The notes under the pieces are model-generated. The model worked only from the letters and a program-made list of their open reading frames with translations. It was not told the origin of the DNA and did not search any database. The position numbers and the translations under genes are program-made. Shown here piece by piece: positions 13,506-25,130 of a DNA stretch of 64,000 nt (positions are counted from its first letter, which is position 1; each line of letters opens with the position of its first letter). Source of the stretch: Stomorhina lunata (Eukaryota; Arthropoda; Insecta; Diptera; Rhiniidae); the NCBI GenBank assembly GCA_933228675.1, contig OW121743.1:112951781-113015780 (forward strand), in the 5' to 3' direction.

Positions 13506-15059
13506 TTTGCTTTTAAAAATTTTGCAATATTTTAAAATTTTTCTATTGAAAAATTTTTAATATTTTTAAATTTTCCTATAGAAAAAATTTTAAATTTTTT
13601 TTCAGAAAAATTTTCAATAATTTTAAATTTTTCTATAGAAAAATTTTCAATAATTTTAAATTTTTCTATAGAAAAATTTTCAATAATTTAAAATTTTTCT
13701 ATAGAAAAATTTTCAATAATTTAAAATTTTTCTATAGAAAAGTTTTCAATAATTTAAAATTTTTCTATAGAAAAATTTTCAATATTTTTAAATTTTTCTA
13801 TAGAAAAATTTTCAATAATTTAAAATTTTTCTATAGAAAAATTTTCAATAATTTAAAATTTTTCTATAGAAAAATTTTCAACAATTTAAAATTTTTCTAT
13901 AGAAAAATTTTCAACAATTTAAAATTTTTCTATAGAAAAATTTTCAACAATTTAAAAATTTTCTGTAGAAAAATTTTCAATAATTCGAAATTTTTCTATA
14001 GAAAAATTTTCAATAATTTAAAATTTTTCTATAGAAAAATTTTCAATTATTTAAAATTTTTCTATAGAAAAATTTTCAATAATTTAAAATTTTTCTATAG
14101 AAAAATTTTCAATAATTTAAAATTTTTCTATAGAAAAATTTTCAATAATTTAAAATTTTTCTATAGAAAAATTTTCAATAATTTAAAATTTTTCTATAGA
14201 AAAATTTTCAATAATTTAAAATTTTTCTATAGAAAAATTTTCAATAATTTAAAATTTTTCTATAGAAAAATTTTCAATAATTTGAAATTTTTCTATAGAA
14301 AAATTTTCAATAATTTAAAATTTTTCTATAGAAAAATTTTCAATAATTTAAAATTTTTCTATAGAAAAATTTTCAATAATTTAAAATTTTTCTATAGAAA
14401 AATTTTCAATAATTTAAAATTTTTCTATAGAAAAATTTTCAATAATTTAAAATTTTTCTATAGAAAAATTTTTAATAATTTAAAATTTTTCTATAGAAAA
14501 ATTTTCAATAATTTAAAATTTTTCTATAGAAAAATTTTCAATAATTTAAAATTTTTCTATAGAAAAATTTTCAATAATTTAAAATTTTTCTATAGAATAA
14601 TTTTCAATAATTTAAAATTTTTCTATAGAAAAATTTTCAATAATTTAAAATTTTTCTATAGAAAAATTTTCAATAATTTAAAATTTTTCTATAGAAAAAT
14701 TTTCAATAATTTAAAATTTTTCTATAGAAAAATTTTCAATAATTTAAAATTTTTCTATAGAAAAATTTTCAATAATTTAAAATTTTTCTATAGAAAAATT
14801 TTCAATAATTTAAAATTTTTCTATAGAAAAATTTTCAATAATTTAAAATTTTTCTATAGAAAAATTTTCAATAATTCAAAATTTTTCTATAGAAAAATTT
14901 TCAATAATTTAAAATTTTTCTATAGAAAAATTTTCAACAATTTAAAATTTTTCTATAGAAAAATTTTCAACAATTTAAAATTTTTCTATAGAAAAATTTT
15001 CAACGATTTAAAATTTTTCTATAGAAAAATTTTCAACAATTTAAAATTTTTCTATAGAA

Positions 15060-15725
15060 AAATTTTCAACAATTTAAAATTTTTCGGTAGAAAAATTTTC
15101 AATATTTTAAATTTTTTTTATAGAAAAATTTTCTATAATTTAAAATTTTTCTAAAGAAAAATTTTCAATAATTTAAAATTTTTCTATAGAAAAATTTTCT
15201 ATAATTTAAAATTTTTCTATAGAAAAATTTTCAATAATTTAAAATTTTTCTATAGAAAAATTTTCAATAATTTAAAATTTTTCTATAGAAAAATTTTTAA
15301 TAATTTAAAATTTTTCTATAGAAAAATTTTCAATAATTTAAAATTTTTCTATAGAAAAATTTTCAATAATTTAAAATTTTTCTATAGAAAAATTTTCAAT
15401 AATGTAAAATTTTTCTATAGAAAAATTTTCAATATTTTTAAATTTTTCTATAGAAAAATTTTCAATAATTTAAAATTTTTCTAAAGAAAAATTTTCAATA
15501 ATTTAAAATTTTTCTATAGAAAAATTTTCAATAATTTAAAATTTTTCTATAGAAAAATTTTCAATATTTTTAAATTTTTCTATAGAAAAATTTTCAATAT
15601 TTTTAAATTTTTCTATAAAAAAAATGTTTAATATTTTTAAATTTTTATATGTAAATTAAATTTGTATATAGAAAAATGTTCAAAATTTTAAATTTTTGTA
15701 TAGAAAAATGTCAATGTCTTTAAAT
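15060..15725 (+). repeat. segmental duplication within array, copy 2
   Basis: Matches 13020-13505 as described there. The right-hand landmark GAAAAATGTCAATGTC falls exactly 2220 bp after its partner. This copy holds extra homogeneous units between the landmarks. Confidence 0.75.
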
Positions 15726-15810
15726 TCAATTTTTCTATAGAAAAATTTTCAATTATATTAAATTATTCTATAGAAAAATTTTTAATAGTTTTAAATTTTC
15801 TATTTGTCTA

Positions 15811-16734
15811 CGTATGAGTAATATAATAACAAGTATACGCATTGAATATTAGTCATACGCTATGAAAACCTTTAACTAAATAACAAATAAATGTTCACAC
15901 AATCTGCGTAAAATTAGTGCCAAATATACAAAAGAAAATAATATCTAAAAAAATCCTATTTTGGATATATTAACTCTAAGTAGACAATAAATATGCCACA
16001 TATGTAAACTATTTAGGAAAAATTACAAAAAAAGAAAATATTTCATATACATAACTACATATGTATGTAAATGCATTACTAAGCGAATACCAAGAAAGAG
16101 TATATTAATTTACATAAATTAAATTCTTGATTTATACAAAATATTCATACATACGAATACATATGCAAGTAAGTAATTAAGTGAGTGTTTACAAGTCAAA
16201 GTAATAAATTTCCAAATATATAGAAACATTATGTTTGTAATCAACTAAAATTAAGTAAATATGTATGTAAGTAACTATTTTCATTACAAAACATTGTCAA
16301 ATGTCCTAAAGTAAAGAAAAGTTAATTAACACACAATTATAGGAAAATGACTAGATAAATATTTATGGAACTAAAGAAAACATTGTAAGGCAAAAAAAAA
16401 TTCTTTTGGATTTAATTAAAATTTGTATATGAAAATTTTTACATGAAATAGATAAAAGTAATTAACAAAGACAATTACTAAAGATAATTAGGTGTAAGAA
16501 AATATCAAACCAAAATTAATTTTAAATCAAATTTTCTGTTTTAAAATTAGTTTTCTTAATACTCATTTACTTATTTAACTATACAATAATTTAAAATTTA
16601 ATATAGCTTAAAAGTGATCCGAATAAAGTTGTCGAAATATTATAAACACCTAATTAAGCAACATAAAGATTCTTTAATATACGGAAATTTATTAAAATAT
16701 TGCATCAAAAATAATGGTGGTTATATTAAGATTC
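15811..16734. other. unique DNA, no gene seen
   Basis: AT-rich with many loose ATGTATGTAAGTAA-like words (16.0-16.3 kb). These mimic splice donors but have no paired acceptor or open frame. Confidence 0.5.
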
Positions 16735-17045
16735 TTATTTCGTTTGTAACTTCCTCAATATTGGCTCAAAAGCCAAGATTCTAAGAGTACTGAGCTATGT
16801 CTATCTGCATGTCCATCCGTCTGTTTAATACACGATAGGGCCTAAAGAAAGCGAGCTAGGTCACTTAAGCTTGGCAAAATATTCTTTATTTCTTGGAAAA
16901 TGTTGGTAAATCATTAAAATGCCCTAAACGTATGTCAAAAGCTATAAAATTATAAACTATGATAGATATGGCCACTCAATTTTTCATAAATAATCTTAAT
17001 ATAAATATAAGCAGGCCCAGACAGCTCAACCACCAGCAGCCGATG
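16735..17045 (+). mobile_element. dispersed-element fragment, family shared with 22.8-23.1 kb
   Basis: Contains AATATTGGCTCAAAA, then CCATCCGTCTGTTTAATACA, then CGATAGGGCCTAAA and GAGCTAGG. The same words occur in reverse complement at 22840-23070. This copy keeps CCGTCTGT without expansion, whereas the other copy has expanded it into a GACA microsatellite. Confidence 0.6.
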
Positions 17046-17460
17046 AATTTTTTTTAATTTTCGTCAATACCATGATCATTAATATAACTCGTGAAAATAA
17101 GTACTAAGATAAACATTTGTTTTTAAAGAAAAATGTTTGATAAAAAGATTTTCTGTAGAAAAATATTTGATAAAAAATTTTGCATAGAAAAATTTTTGAT
17201 AAAAAATTTTCTGTAGAAACATTTTTTATAAAAACTTTTCTATAAAAAAAAATTTGATAAAAAAATCAAAAAAAAATTTTGAAAAAATAAATAGAAAAAT
17301 TTTTGATATAAAAAATTTTCTATAGAAAAAATTTTGATAAAATATTTTTTATAAAAAATTTTTGAAAAAAAAAATTCTATAGAAAAATTAAAAAAAAAAT
17401 GATAAATAAATTTTCTAAAGAAAAATATTTGATAAACAAATTTTTTTTTTTATTAAAAAA

Positions 17461-17677
17461 TAACAAATTAGTCGGGATGTAAATATTATTCAAAAAGATC
17501 GATCTGTCTAAATTGGGGATAATCCTCCTGAAGAGATGGCTTAACCAACCATCGAAACGCGTCGAGGAATTTGGTTTCTCCGCAAACATTTTTTGGCTTT
17601 TTATCAATAAATTGATCTGTTACATTAATAAATAAATGTAACAGGTTTGGGATCAAATGCAAATACATTCTTTTTGA
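17461..17677 (-). mobile_element. MITE-like element, copy 1
   Basis: Starts TAACAAATTAGTCGGGATGT, continues through AAATATTATTCAAAAAGA, then the family core in reverse orientation (CGATCTGTCTAAATTGGGGA, GCGTCGAGGAATTTGGTTTC, the TGTTACATT/AATGTAACA stem, GGGATCAAATGC), and ends TTCTTTTTGAA. In copies at 19.1 and 35.1 kb the GTCGGGATGT segment abuts the opposite end of the core, so it may be a terminal inverted repeat present at both ends. Not coding. Confidence 0.7.
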
Positions 17678-19101
17678 AAAAATTTTGTATAGAAAAATTT
17701 TTGAAAAAGAAAAATAGAAAAATTTTTGATAAAAAAAATTTATAGAAAAATTTTTGAAAAAAAAAAAAAATAGAAAAGTTTTTGATAAGGAAATTTTGTA
17801 TAAAAAAATTTCTACAGAAAAAATTTTGATAAATAATTTTTTTTTTTTTAAATTTTCTATAGAAAAAATTTTGATAAAAAAAGTTTTGAAAAAATAAATA
17901 GAAAAATTGTAGATATAAAAAATTTTCTATAGAAAAATGTTGATAAAATATTTTCTATAGAAACATTTTTAACAAGAAAATTTTCTATAGAAAAATTTTT
18001 TGTAAAAAATTTTCTATAGAAACATTTTTAATAAAAAAAAATTTCTATAGAAAAATTTTTGATAAGAAAAAATTTCTATAGAAAAATTTTTGATTAAAAA
18101 TTGCCTATAGAAAAATTTTTAATAAAAATTTTCGATAGAAAAATTTTTGAAAAAAAAATTTTTTTTAATAAAAAAAATTTTTTATAGAAAAGATTTTGAT
18201 AAAAAAAAAAATTAGAAAAATTTTTGATATAAAAAATCTATAGAAAAATTTTTGATAAAAAAAATCTATAGAAAAATTTTTGATAAAAAAATTTTCTTTA
18301 GAAAAATTTTTGAAAAAAAAATTTTTATAGAACAATTTTTGAAAAAAAATTTTCTATAGAAAAATTGCTGATAAAAGAATTTTCTATCGAAAAATGTTTG
18401 ATAAAAGAATTTTCTTTAGAAGAATTTTTGATAAAAACATTTTCTATAGATAATAAAAAAAAAATTTATTGAAAATTTTTTAATAAAAAAAATTTTTAAA
18501 GAACATTTTTTTATCAAAAAATTTTCTATAGAAAATATTTTGATAAAAGAATTTTTTATAGAAAAATTTTTGATAAAAAAAATTTTCTATAGAAAAATTT
18601 TTGAAAAAAAATTCTGTACAAAATTTTTTGATAAAAACAAATTTTCTAGAGAAAAATTTTTGATAGAAAAAATTTCTATTGAAAAATTTTTAATAAAAAA
18701 CTTTCTATAGAAAAATGTTTGATAAAAACTTTTTGTATAGAAAAATTTTTGACAAAAAGATTTTCTATAGAAAAATTTTTGATAAAAAGAATTTTTAAAG
18801 AAAAATTTTTTATAAAAAAATTTTCTATAGAAAAATTTTTGATAAAAAAAATTTTCTATAGAAAACTTTTTGATAAAAAAAATTTTCTATAGAAAACTTT
18901 TTTTTGGTAAAAAAATATAGAAAAATTTTTGATAAATTTTCTATTGAAAAATTTTTGATAAAAAAATTTTCTATAGAAAAATTAGTCTTTAGAAACATTT
19001 TTGATAATAAAGTTTTCTATAGAAAAATTTTTGATAAAAGAGTTTTCTATAGTTTTTGATAAAAAAATATATAAAAATTTTTGAAAAAAAAAATTTCTCA
19101 A

Positions 19102-19310
19102 AAAACAATAAAATTGTCGGGATATAATTATTATTCAAATAGAAAGAGTATTCGCATTTGATCCCAAATCTGTTACATTTATTTATTAATGTAACAGACA
19201 AATTTATTAATAAAAAGCCAAAAAATGTTTGCGAAGAAACCAAAATTCCTCAACTCGTTTTGATGGTTGGTTAGGCCATCTTTTCCCCAATCTGAGACAG
19301 ATCGAAAAAC
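19102..19310 (+). mobile_element. MITE-like element, copy 2
   Basis: Runs from AATAAAATTGTCGGGATATA through TATTCGCATTTGATCCCAAA, the TGTTACATT/AATGTAACA hairpin, GAAACCAAAATTCCTC, GGTTGGTTAGGCCATC and CAGATCGA. Plus orientation relative to the 45.8-kb copy. Inserted in the GATAAAAA array. Confidence 0.75.
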
Positions 19311-19360
19311 ATTAAAAAAAATTTTTATAGAAAATGAAAAAAAAAATGTCTATAGAAAAA

Positions 19361-20722
19361 ATGTTGATAATTCGTGGCACTAAAGATACGCTTGTTAATG
19401 CCTATTTTATTCGGAACACTCCTTACTTATAAAATCATTTTTAATTTATTTTAAAAAGTTTAATACTTCTTAATTTCAAAACTTTTTTTTTTCTTTTATT
19501 CTTACTGACCGATCAATATGAATTTCTAAATCCCCTTTGTTTCTGGAGCAGTTTTAAATGTCTCTTAAATTGTTTTTTGTGGCAAAAACTATTTAATATT
19601 TTCTTTACGTTTGAAATAGTTTTTTACAAAGTTTTCCATTTTTTTTTTTGTGAGGTCTCTTTTGTGGTTAGTTGGATACTTTTTGTTTCGTAATTCTATT
19701 CAATATTTTTTCTGCAGTGTTTTTTTTTTTGTTTTTTATATTGTAGCTGCAGTCTGTGAGTATATTTTGTATTTCTATAGAAACATTTCTATAGATGTCA
19801 ACATAACAATTGCAACAATAGTTGCTGTTTCGAATACTTTTGCTACCATTTTTCTATGTGTCTTGTCGAAGAATGACAACACCAAACTGTTACAATACCA
19901 CCAGGAACAGGCTGTCAGTAAATGGAAAAATACTCGTATATAAGTTTTTTTTTTTTCAACAAAAAAGAAAACTATTTGAAAAAAAACAAGTAAAATAATA
20001 AAAACTAGTTACAAAAATAAAAAGAAAGAAACTATACCAACTAGTTGGAGACATTAAACTAACACACATGAAAAAACTGAAAAAAAAACCCTAAGGACAA
20101 GTGTCGCCAATATATACACACACATATACCTACACACATACAATTTCATATATCTAAGGACAAGTTTATATTCTTCATTTGTTAGAAAAAGAATTAAGAA
20201 AAGAACTCAAAGTTCCCTGATATGCAAAAGAAAAATATCACAAAATATAACAGAATCTAACAAAATCTAACAAAAATCTTACAAAACTCTTTTATTCGTT
20301 CATGTCAGTTTAAATTTAACAAAAGAAATATGAATTTTTTCATATCTTTGCTCTTTAGTTTTTTTTCTCAAACTGTTTTAGTTATTTGGTTTAAAACTTT
20401 TTTTGTTTCTTATGTGTAAATAGTCGTTAGAAGCTGCAGATGTTTGGGTACTGACTGGTATTCGGGTTAATGATCACCAAGTTTTTCTTTGAAGCCTGTC
20501 TAAAGTTGTAGTTTACAGGAAATGCAGTTTTCGCATACAAATGAGTAAAGTTTGAGTAGCTGAAGCATTATTTAGGTATGTATGTAGAAGGTATGTATGA
20601 AGAATCAACAAAGTTTTAGATTTAGACGTGAGATAGTGTCCACCTACAATTACATGTATAATAAATGTGAACAACAGAAAATATGGGATCAACGTAAGGT
20701 ATCTTAGTATAAAAACTTCAGT
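19361..20722. other. unique DNA, no supported gene
   Basis: A 97-codon plus-strand frame (19650-19943) is hydrophobic at its start and matches nothing I recognise. Frames of this length are expected by chance in this base composition. (CA/TA)-rich words occur near 20115-20145. Confidence 0.4.
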
Positions 20723-21790
20723 ACCTGGGCGACCGAGCCTTGCTCGGAGATTAATGATAAGCTTTTCGAGGCGAATTTAAAAGTTTTTATATATTTTATT
20801 TTATAAAGTACTAACCAATTAAACTAAATTTAGAGAAAATACGATACACAAATATCCAATTAATTTTGATTAATTTTATTTATTTTGTCCAATCAACACA
20901 TGATTAAATGCATAGTTTAATATTTTGGACATTGGTCATACCGACTTAGAAACCTCCATCGACTCATGCGCAAGAACTTTGCTAAAGATCATAGTCTGAT
21001 AAAATGCACAGTTTACGATTTAATTCATTTTGAGTATTTTTCAGTGGCGCCACCTATCGGAAATTAATGATACCAACTAAGAAACCTTCGTCGACTCATG
21101 TGCAACAACTTTGCTGAAGATCATTGCATAATCAAATGTACAGTTTACGATTTAATTCACTTTGAGTAATTTTCAGTGGTGCCACCTATTGAAAATTGTT
21201 CATGCTAACTAAGAAACCTTCGTCGTCTCATTGGTAACAACTTTGCTAAAGATCATAGCGAGATCAAATGCACAGTTTACGATTTAATTCATTTTGAGTA
21301 ATTTTCAGTGCCGCCACCTGTCGGATAGTGATACCAACTTAAAAACCTTCGTCGTCTTATGCGCAACAACTTTAGCTAAAGATTATTGCATGAGCAAACA
21401 TGGTTAAATGCATAGTTTACTATTCTATAAAGGACATACAGACAGAAAAACATTAATTTATTAAAAAGTTATAACATTACCAATGTTTCCCCTTTTATCC
21501 CCCTAATTTTTAAAAAGTAACATATGCATATTTGGTAATTGGTACCAATTGAATTCGGTATTTTTTATAAAAACGCAGTAAACATATTGTTGCTATTCAT
21601 ATTACTTCGTGAGGTGTTGAGTTATCATTGTATCCCTTTTTTTTACACATTTTGGCCCCCGAAATAAAAAAAGTACCAAACACGTGTTCTATATTTTTCT
21701 CACATTTATTGATTGCATTACAAAATTCTTTTCTATATTGTTTGGTTTAAAAGATAAGAGTGGCATAAGAGTGGCATAAGAGTGGCATTT
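20723..21790 (+). mobile_element. 1.4-kb element with ~132-bp internal repeats, copy 1 (3' truncated)
   Basis: Starts at ACCTGGGCGACCGAGCCTTG with the hairpin CCGAGCCTTGCTCGG. Then come internal repeats of about 132 bp (landmark at 20961, 21093 and 21225) carrying GCAACAACTTTGCTAAAGAT, CACAGTTTACGATTTAATTC and CAGTGGCGCCACCT. The GAATTCGGTA segment and AAAACGCAGTAAACATA follow. The tail seen in copies 2 and 3 (GTTAGAGCCGTTTTCGAGAT plus TA repeat) is missing; this copy ends in a triple GAGTGGCATAA. Confidence 0.8.
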
Positions 21791-22734
21791 TCTGCAGATG
21801 TAAACAGACCAGCTAGCATTTCGGAAAATTTTAATCAAATATGGGTCTTTTGTACTATTAAAATGATCATTTATGATATCACTTATGAGTCAAAAATTAT
21901 ATTTTTGTGTGTGAAAATGGTACCCTTTAAGCGACTCTTCAAAAAGAGTCTTTAATGACTCGTTTTTTTGATTAGAATATGACTGCACACATCTTGCTAG
22001 ATTTATTTAAAAAAATAAACTTTTTATTACTCAAAATAGTATATCTATTTTTAGAACACGTCATATCTAATTTCAAAACAGTGAAGTTGAATTAATAATT
22101 ACAGAAATTGATGTTGCCGAGACCGAGGATCAAACCTAGGCTGCTGCGTTTTACAAGAGTTTTTTGTGCTATTTTTAACAAGTCGCTTGCTAAACGTCTA
22201 TGAGTCTTTTTGTACATTTTTTCACCAAACTGATTGCACATATTCTGCCTTTAAATAGTCGCTTTCAAGGTATTTGCGGAGTCTTTTTGTGGTCTTTTTT
22301 GATCACATAACTGATAGAAATAGCCTAAAAAATATTCGTATTAGGATCGCTTGCACGATAAGATTTTGACTGCATACATTTTGCAAGAATTGTTTGTGAT
22401 TTTGTAAACTAGTCGTCTTCTTAGCGTTTAAAGGAGTCTTTTTGGAATCACCAAACTGATTAATCAGTTTTTTATCATCTATACGAATCAAAAACACTCA
22501 TTTTGCTAACATTATCGTCGATAAACAAAATGGATTATCTGAAGTTAACAGCAACAGAGAAAGAGTTTAGATAAAGAGAAAAATGCTGCTCTACTCTTAC
22601 AGCTAATAGATCCATGGTAGTCACAAAGAGAACATAGAAAATACAAATGTATTGATGGTTTTACAAATAAAGAGACTAAGAACGAATTAATATTTTCCTG
22701 ACCTTTTTTGCATGTGTTTTCCTAAAGTAAAGGG
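21791..22734. other. unique DNA with repeated AGAGTC words
   Basis: The words GAGTCTTTTTG and GACTCNTTTTT recur at about 21945, 22205, 22280 and 22435. This suggests an old degenerate repeat of unknown type. No gene seen. Confidence 0.4.
22085..22165 (-). repeat. tRNA-like (B-box) SINE-like fragment
   Basis: Minus-strand GGTTTGATCC (22128-22137) is one base short of the RNA polymerase III B box GGTTCGANTCC. It is flanked by AACATCAATTTCTG and TAATTATTAATTC, which resemble the flank of a better B box at 56.25 kb. Probably an old tRNA-derived SINE piece; no cloverleaf can be drawn. Confidence 0.35.
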
Positions 22735-22918
22735 ACGATCAAAAATGTGACTTCTGGATCGTTTTAAATTTTCGGAAAACTCTAGGCGCCCTACTTTGAG
22801 GTTATATGGCTCCCCTTTTGATAAGTTCATAGACTCCATATTTTAAACTAAAGCTCAAATGGCGAAGTTGCAGAAATCTAGCTCTTTTCATTTAGGCCCT
22901 ATCGTGCTTTCAACAGAC

Positions 22919-22986
<68 letters not shown>

Positions 22987-23620
22987 GGACAGACGGTCAG
23001 TCGCCTTATTATTTTATTTTATTTTAGGATTGGGAAAAATATCAATTTTTTGAGCCAATATTAACCCCCAATATTTTTGATGGCGGATAAAAAAAAAGAC
23101 TACGACAAATTTAAAGCATCTTCTAACTGGGACTTCCAAACATTTACTTTTATAAAACAAATAAAAAAGTGCAATAGTCAAAACTTATATACGAGCTATG
23201 GCTGCAGTTTATATAAAAATTATATATAAGTATAAAATTATCATAATCTTAAGATTTACGAGCCCTTCTGTGATTATATTGTAGTAGCATTAAGTTGCTA
23301 TTAATATTAGGTCTTGTAGGGGAGCTATAGTCAAATATAGACCAAATTTAACGCAACAGATTTGTGTTTATATATACATATACTCTTTCAAATTTCATAG
23401 AAATATACTGATATTTGTAGCAAAAATCTCAATTCCGGGTGGTGAGCCATATGGGAGGAACCCTAAATGAAGGACCGACTTAAACGGGTAGGTCCCACTT
23501 CAAAAAAGTAGTCTGTCAAAATTTAATCAAAACAAGCCTTGCGCTAAGTCTAGGCGTTTCCACTTTAAGATCACTCGGTAGTGTATATCTGAAAAATCTC
23601 AGATAGCAAAACAACATTAA
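22735..23620 (-). mobile_element. dispersed-element remnant with internal GACA expansion
   Basis: The 22840-23070 part is the reverse complement of the element at 16.74-16.88 kb (TTTAGGCCCTATCGTG, then the GACA tract, then TTTTTTGAGCCAATATT). Downstream text (TATACGAGCTATGG near 23190, AGGGGAGCTATAGTC near 23320, CACTTTAAGATCACTCGG near 23560) has the style of fly repeat families. No open reading frame of a transposase or reverse transcriptase remains. Confidence 0.5.
22917..22997. repeat. (GACA)n microsatellite inside the element
   Basis: About 18-20 tetranucleotide units, starting GACAGAGAGACAGACA and ending GACGGACAGACGGTCAG. It lies exactly where the related copy at 16.8 kb has only CCGTCTGT. 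Confidence 0.95.
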
Positions 23621-25130
23621 GTTTTAAACTACTTCTTTTAACTGTATCACTCACTATATCTTTAGTATACCCTTTTCATTTTGTATTTAATATTTACTCA
23701 AATTAAATAGTTGGATTTTTCTCCAACAACAACAACAATCATGTTGTCACTACTTTTGTCCACTAGAAGGAAAAATTCTCTCTAAAAAGTGTTAAATAAT
23801 TGTTGCAAACTACCAACACTAGACACATACACACATACACATACTGCTACAAAAAAACACTTTAACACATTCTCTCAAAGGCATACTCATACGTTTGTAC
23901 ATCAAAGTGTATTGACACTGCACTTGTAGAATACAATTGATTGAAGTACAAATACAATTGCAGAAGACTTTCATATAACTTGCATGACAGCATGCCGAGG
24001 CATGTAGTTATGCAATCAAAGAGTCTTTTTTTACACATAAAAGTTTTTGTACAGATTTTAAATTCAAGCTTAAGTTTTTTCATAATAATTGGTTTTAAAG
24101 CAAAGATGCCAATTATGAAAAATGGTATTCTCGAATAAATACAGGTGATATACTCGAAAAGATTTTCGGAAAGTTTTGATAAAATATCATCTGTAAAACA
24201 AAAAATGTAACCCTTATTTGAATTTAATTGAAATCAAACTATTTTCTTTAAGTACTTAGCAAACTTAAATCACAAAATAAATATTTTTAGTTGATTTGTA
24301 ACATTTGTTATGTTTGACAGTGTTGCATTATTTATTGACAGTTATATTGGCCCCTTAAGTTTATTTGAGGTTTCACTTCTTTATTATTCTTTGTCGTGTT
24401 CAATGACATTTTTCAATGAATTCATGTAACATGTTTGCTGCTAGAACTATTTATTAAAAAAAAAAATAAAAGCTGATGTGCCAAACTGTGATCGAATTCA
24501 AAAAAAGTATATATAGAAAATATGCTTAAGTTTAGTGATTTGCGAACATCTGCTAGATAAAGAACATTGATGATATTTACCTTAAATTATTGCAGTTAAA
24601 ATTTTAATTAATGTAAATTTCTTTATAATTTGCTTGATATTAGCAAAATTTTGTTGTTAGTTGTTTGCTAATTCGACTACTGCCTTATCTATATATATAT
24701 ATATATTTAAAAGCCAATAGTCAATTACATTTATGATGTTTAATAATTGCATTTAGTTCCTTGTTTTGCAAATATATGCAAGTCCAAATACATTAAAATT
24801 AATGAAAACCCAATGATGTATAAATTATGCAGAATTAACATTTACTTTTGTTCCATAGATACATACATATATACTCATTTATACAGACTCGTGATCTGTT
24901 GTTGCATAGGACTTGTTGTAGTATGAAAATGCTGAAGCTTTAAAATGATAGTTCTGCTAAGCAAAAGCTAGGTGCTACCGGACTATATATTCAAATAACG
25001 GCCCAAAGAGAACTAACAAAAAAATCGTTGGCAGAGTTACCACTTTTTATATCTTCAAATAAAATAGGTATTTTGTCAACGTGTAGTTCTGTTTTTATTA
25101 AAGTAAATGTTATCTACTCCATTTTTTTAA
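23621..25130. other. unique DNA with a short (TA)n run
   Basis: No gene seen. A pure TA run lies near 24691-24707. Overlapping 65-73 codon frames on both strands around 23.9-24.1 kb do not look coding. Confidence 0.5.

Larger units (their letters stand above)
12926..15810. repeat. 33-bp dyad-core array, homogeneous centre
   Basis: Unit CTATAGAAAAATTTTCA plus ATAATTTAAAATTTTT, period 33 (CTATAG at 14293 and 14326). The centre, about 13.6-15.1 kb, is nearly perfect; both ends are degenerate and use the variants AATATTTTTAAA and AACAATTTAAA. Because 33 is a multiple of 3, one frame stays open for 290 codons (14282-15154) as an 11-residue repeat (FFYRKIFNNLK). I take it as non-coding. Confidence 0.96.
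17110..19360. repeat. ~30-bp dyad-core array (GATAAAAA linker)
   Basis: Unit CTATAGAAAAATTTTTGATAAAAAAATTTT with variable A-tract length. It is interrupted by two MITE-like elements (17461-17677 and 19102-19310). Confidence 0.93.

Noticed and set aside
14282..15154. 290-residue open reading frame
   Set aside because: It is an 11-residue periodic reading of the 33-bp array. There is no start context, no composition shift and no boundary that differs from the repeat itself.
19650..19943. 97-codon plus-strand frame
   Set aside because: No recognisable domain, no conserved splice context, and a length expected about once by chance in a window of this size and composition.
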